Assembly (NCBI GenBank): GCA_031976225.1
Contig: DALYLQ010000007.1
Coordinates: 8,412-72,411, forward strand
Direction: 5' to 3'
Source: UBA10646 sp003456175
GTDB lineage: Bacteria > Bacteroidota > Bacteroidia > Chitinophagales > Chitinophagaceae
Length of the DNA stretch: 64,000 nucleotides
Part shown: one piece after another, positions 62,269 to 64,000 of the stretch
How positions within the stretch are numbered: the stretch's first letter is position 1
Layout of the letters: each line of letters begins with the position of its first letter
The notes under the pieces: generated by a model
Databases searched by the model: none
What the model was told of the DNA's origin: nothing
What the model saw: the letters and a program-made list of their open reading frames with translations, nothing else
Position numbers and translations under genes: made by a program

Positions 62269-64000
62269 ATGGAATACAAATTCAACGACATTGAAAAAAA
62301 GTGGCAAGCACATTGGAAAGCCACCAAAGCCTATCAAGTAAGTAATATAAGCGATAAGCCTAAGTGCTATGTGCTCGATATGTTTCCGTATCCTAGTGGT
62401 GCAGGCTTGCATGTAGGCCATCCGTTAGGGTATATTGCTAGCGATATATACAGCCGTTTTAAACGTTTGAAAGGGTTCAATGTACTACACCCAATGGGCT
62501 TCGATGCATTTGGCTTGCCTGCCGAGCAGTATGCTATCGATCATGGTATTCACCCTGCTGTAAGTACCGAAAAAAATATCGGAAACTTCATCGAACAGCT
62601 CGATAATATTGGCTTTTGTTACGATTGGGAGCGTGAAGTACGCACCTGTGATCCGAAGTACTACAAGTGGACACAGTGGATTTTCTTACAGCTTTTCAAC
62701 AGTTATTACGACCGTACCTTACAAAAAGCAATGCCTATCGAAGCCTTAGTCGCCGCATTTGCTAAAGAAGGTAATCAACAGCATCCTATTCCGAACGAAA
62801 AAGCGGTGATAGATGGGTTAACAGGCCTCGTATTTAACGCCGAACAGTGGCATGGTTTCAACGAAAAAACACAGCAAGCCATTTTAATGGAATATCGTTT
62901 GGCATACTGTGGCTTTGGCGAGGTGAATTGGTGCGAAGCTTTAGGTACCGTACTTGCCAACGATGAAGTGGTGAATGGTGTGAGTGAGCGTGGTGGGCAT
63001 CCCGTAGTAAAAAAGAAATTACGCCAATGGTACTTGCGTATTACAGAATATGCAGGCCGCCTACAAAGCGATCTAGATAAGCTTGAATGGAGCGACGCCA
63101 TGAAGGAAATGCAAACCAACTGGATTGGTAAAAGCAGTGGTGCCGAAATTAGCTTTGCTATCGAAGCGCATCCTAACCAACAGGTGCGGGTATATACCAC
63201 CCGGCCCGATACCATTTTCGGGGTTGATTTTATGGTACTGGCACCTGAACTGGAATGGATTGATACCATTGTAACCATCGAACAACGTAGCGAAGTAGAA
63301 GCTTATATCGCATACGTTAAGAGCCGCAGCGAACGTGAGCGAATGGCCGAGAAAAAAATCAGCGGTTGCTTCACGGGGGCTTATGCCATCAATCCTTTCA
63401 ACGGTCAAAAAATTCCAATCTGGATATCAGAATATGTACTCGCTGGCTATGGTACTGGTGCTATTATGGCGGTACCTTGTGGCGATGAACGCGACTTTAA
63501 ATTTGCTCGTCATTACAACATTCCTGTCACTAACATTTTAGGCGAAGCCTTTAATGGTAACGAAGCCAACCCAACGAAAGATGCTGTGTTACACAACAGC
63601 GATTTTCTCAATGGTATTAATATGCGTACTGCTATTGAGGTAGTTATTGATAAGGTTGAAGCCATGGGTATTGGCACCCGAAAAACCAACTATAAAATGC
63701 GTGATGCGGCGTTCAGTCGCCAGCGTTATTGGGGCGAACCCTTCCCAATTACATGGAAAGATGGTATTGCACATCCCCTTACGGTAAATGAACTACCACT
63801 CACATTACCCAATGTAGAAAGCTACAGTCCCGGCCCCGAAGGCGAAGGTCCGCTGGCAAATATTCCCGAATGGACGAGCCGCCAACTTGAAACCAATACC
63901 ATGCCCGGTTATGCTGGCAGTAGTTGGTACTTTTTACGATATATGGATCCGCATAACGATGCCACATTTGCCGCAAGGCAAGCTACCGATTATTGGAATC
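62269..64000 (+). CDS. leuS: Leucine--tRNA ligase, cut by the window end
   Basis: The first 577 residues of leucyl-tRNA synthetase, which charges tRNA-Leu. It starts with MEYKFNDIEKKWQAHW at ATG 62269. The class I HIGH motif reads HVGH (48-51, in PYPSGAGLHVGHPLGY). The CP1 editing domain contains TTRPDTIFGVDFMVLAP and GTGAIMAVPCGDERD. SRQRYWGEPFPI follows near residue 484. The KMSKS motif and anticodon-binding domain lie beyond the window. Two motif copies are inside, at 63777 (read PLTVNE) and 63967 (variant). Confidence 0.95.
   Translation, partial: MEYKFNDIEKKWQAHWKATKAYQVSNISDKPKCYVLDMFPYPSGAGLHVGHPLGYIASDIYSRFKRLKGFNVLHPMGFDAFGLPAEQYAIDHGIHPAVSTEKNIGNFIEQLDNIGFCYDWEREVRTCDPKYYKWTQWIFLQLFNSYYDRTLQKAMPIEALVAAFAKEGNQQHPIPNEKAVIDGLTGLVFNAEQWHGFNEKTQQAILMEYRLAYCGFGEVNWCEALGTVLANDEVVNGVSERGGHPVVKKKLRQWYLRITEYAGRLQSDLDKLEWSDAMKEMQTNWIGKSSGAEISFAIEAHPNQQVRVYTTRPDTIFGVDFMVLAPELEWIDTIVTIEQRSEVEAYIAYVKSRSERERMAEKKISGCFTGAYAINPFNGQKIPIWISEYVLAGYGTGAIMAVPCGDERDFKFARHYNIPVTNILGEAFNGNEANPTKDAVLHNSDFLNGINMRTAIEVVIDKVEAMGIGTRKTNYKMRDAAFSRQRYWGEPFPITWKDGIAHPLTVNELPLTLPNVESYSPGPEGEGPLANIPEWTSRQLETNTMPGYAGSSWYFLRYMDPHNDATFAARQATDYWN

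Noticed and set aside
62775..63408. Minus-strand frames opposite leuS
   Set aside because: They oppose the clear leucyl-tRNA synthetase frame, which runs off the window end. leuS is the real gene.

Overview
The window reads as a chromosomal segment of a Bacteroidota bacterium, most likely in or near the Chitinophagaceae. This is inferred from a PorP/SprF-type protein of the type IX secretion machinery, a DUF3098 protein next to ftsX, a full-length tricorn-type protease, promoters of the TTG-N19-TAnnTTTG type, and a CrtY/CruF/CrtD/CrtZ carotenoid set. There are two runs of N (19263-19276 and 21159-21170), so this is a scaffold. No rRNA, tRNA, CRISPR array, transposase or integrase was seen.

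Layout. 0-7.3 kb: pdxA with an aldose-epimerase-like gene, an aldo/keto reductase, an M23 peptidase and a tricorn-type protease. 7.3-11.5 kb: a visibly AT-rich two-gene insert, an OLD-type/DUF3696-like AAA ATPase and a degenerate-NERD plus SF1 helicase, which looks like a defence module. 11.5-24.3 kb: housekeeping genes (a lipoprotein, DoxX, a 3-methyladenine glycosylase, an EI24 protein, feoB, paaZ), a sigma/anti-sigma/beta-barrel set, a fasciclin protein, VanZ and an acyltransferase. 24.5-44.1 kb: one long plus-strand surface-polysaccharide locus. It starts with a Wza-like/Wzz-like pair, then glycosyltransferases including two GT11 fucosyltransferases, a Wzy-like polymerase and a Wzx-like flippase, then gmd and fcl (GDP-fucose), a second Wza-like/Wzz-like pair, and rmlB, rmlC and rmlA. 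44.3-52.7 kb: a carotenoid cluster with a CarH-like B12-binding MerR regulator, an ECF sigma factor, crtI, crtB, idi, crtD-like, cruF-like, crtZ and crtY. The gene set predicts a saproxanthin-type monocyclic carotenoid. 52.7-64 kb: YceI, an Ldh-family dehydrogenase, lysC, a carboxypeptidase-regulatory-domain protein, a D-lactate-dehydrogenase-like gene, a lipoprotein, PorP/SprF, a small secreted protein, a DUF3098 protein, ftsX and the start of leuS.

The most unusual signal belongs to no gene. A short, nearly palindromic word, CCTTRCGGTAAA (usually flanked as ACCTTACGGTAAATG), occurs at least 27 times in 64 kb on both strands, both between genes and inside unrelated coding sequences. Five further copies have C instead of T at the dyad-symmetric position. 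A sister word, ACTTACGTAAA, has the same TTAC/GTAA half-sites without the central base and occurs 13 times as its TTACGTAA core. Inside genes the first word is usually read in one frame, as Leu-Thr/Ala-Val-Asn/Lys, in proteins with no shared ancestry. This is what a genome-wide DNA-level signal looks like (an uptake-sequence, Chi or segregation-type motif), and I do not recognise it as described.
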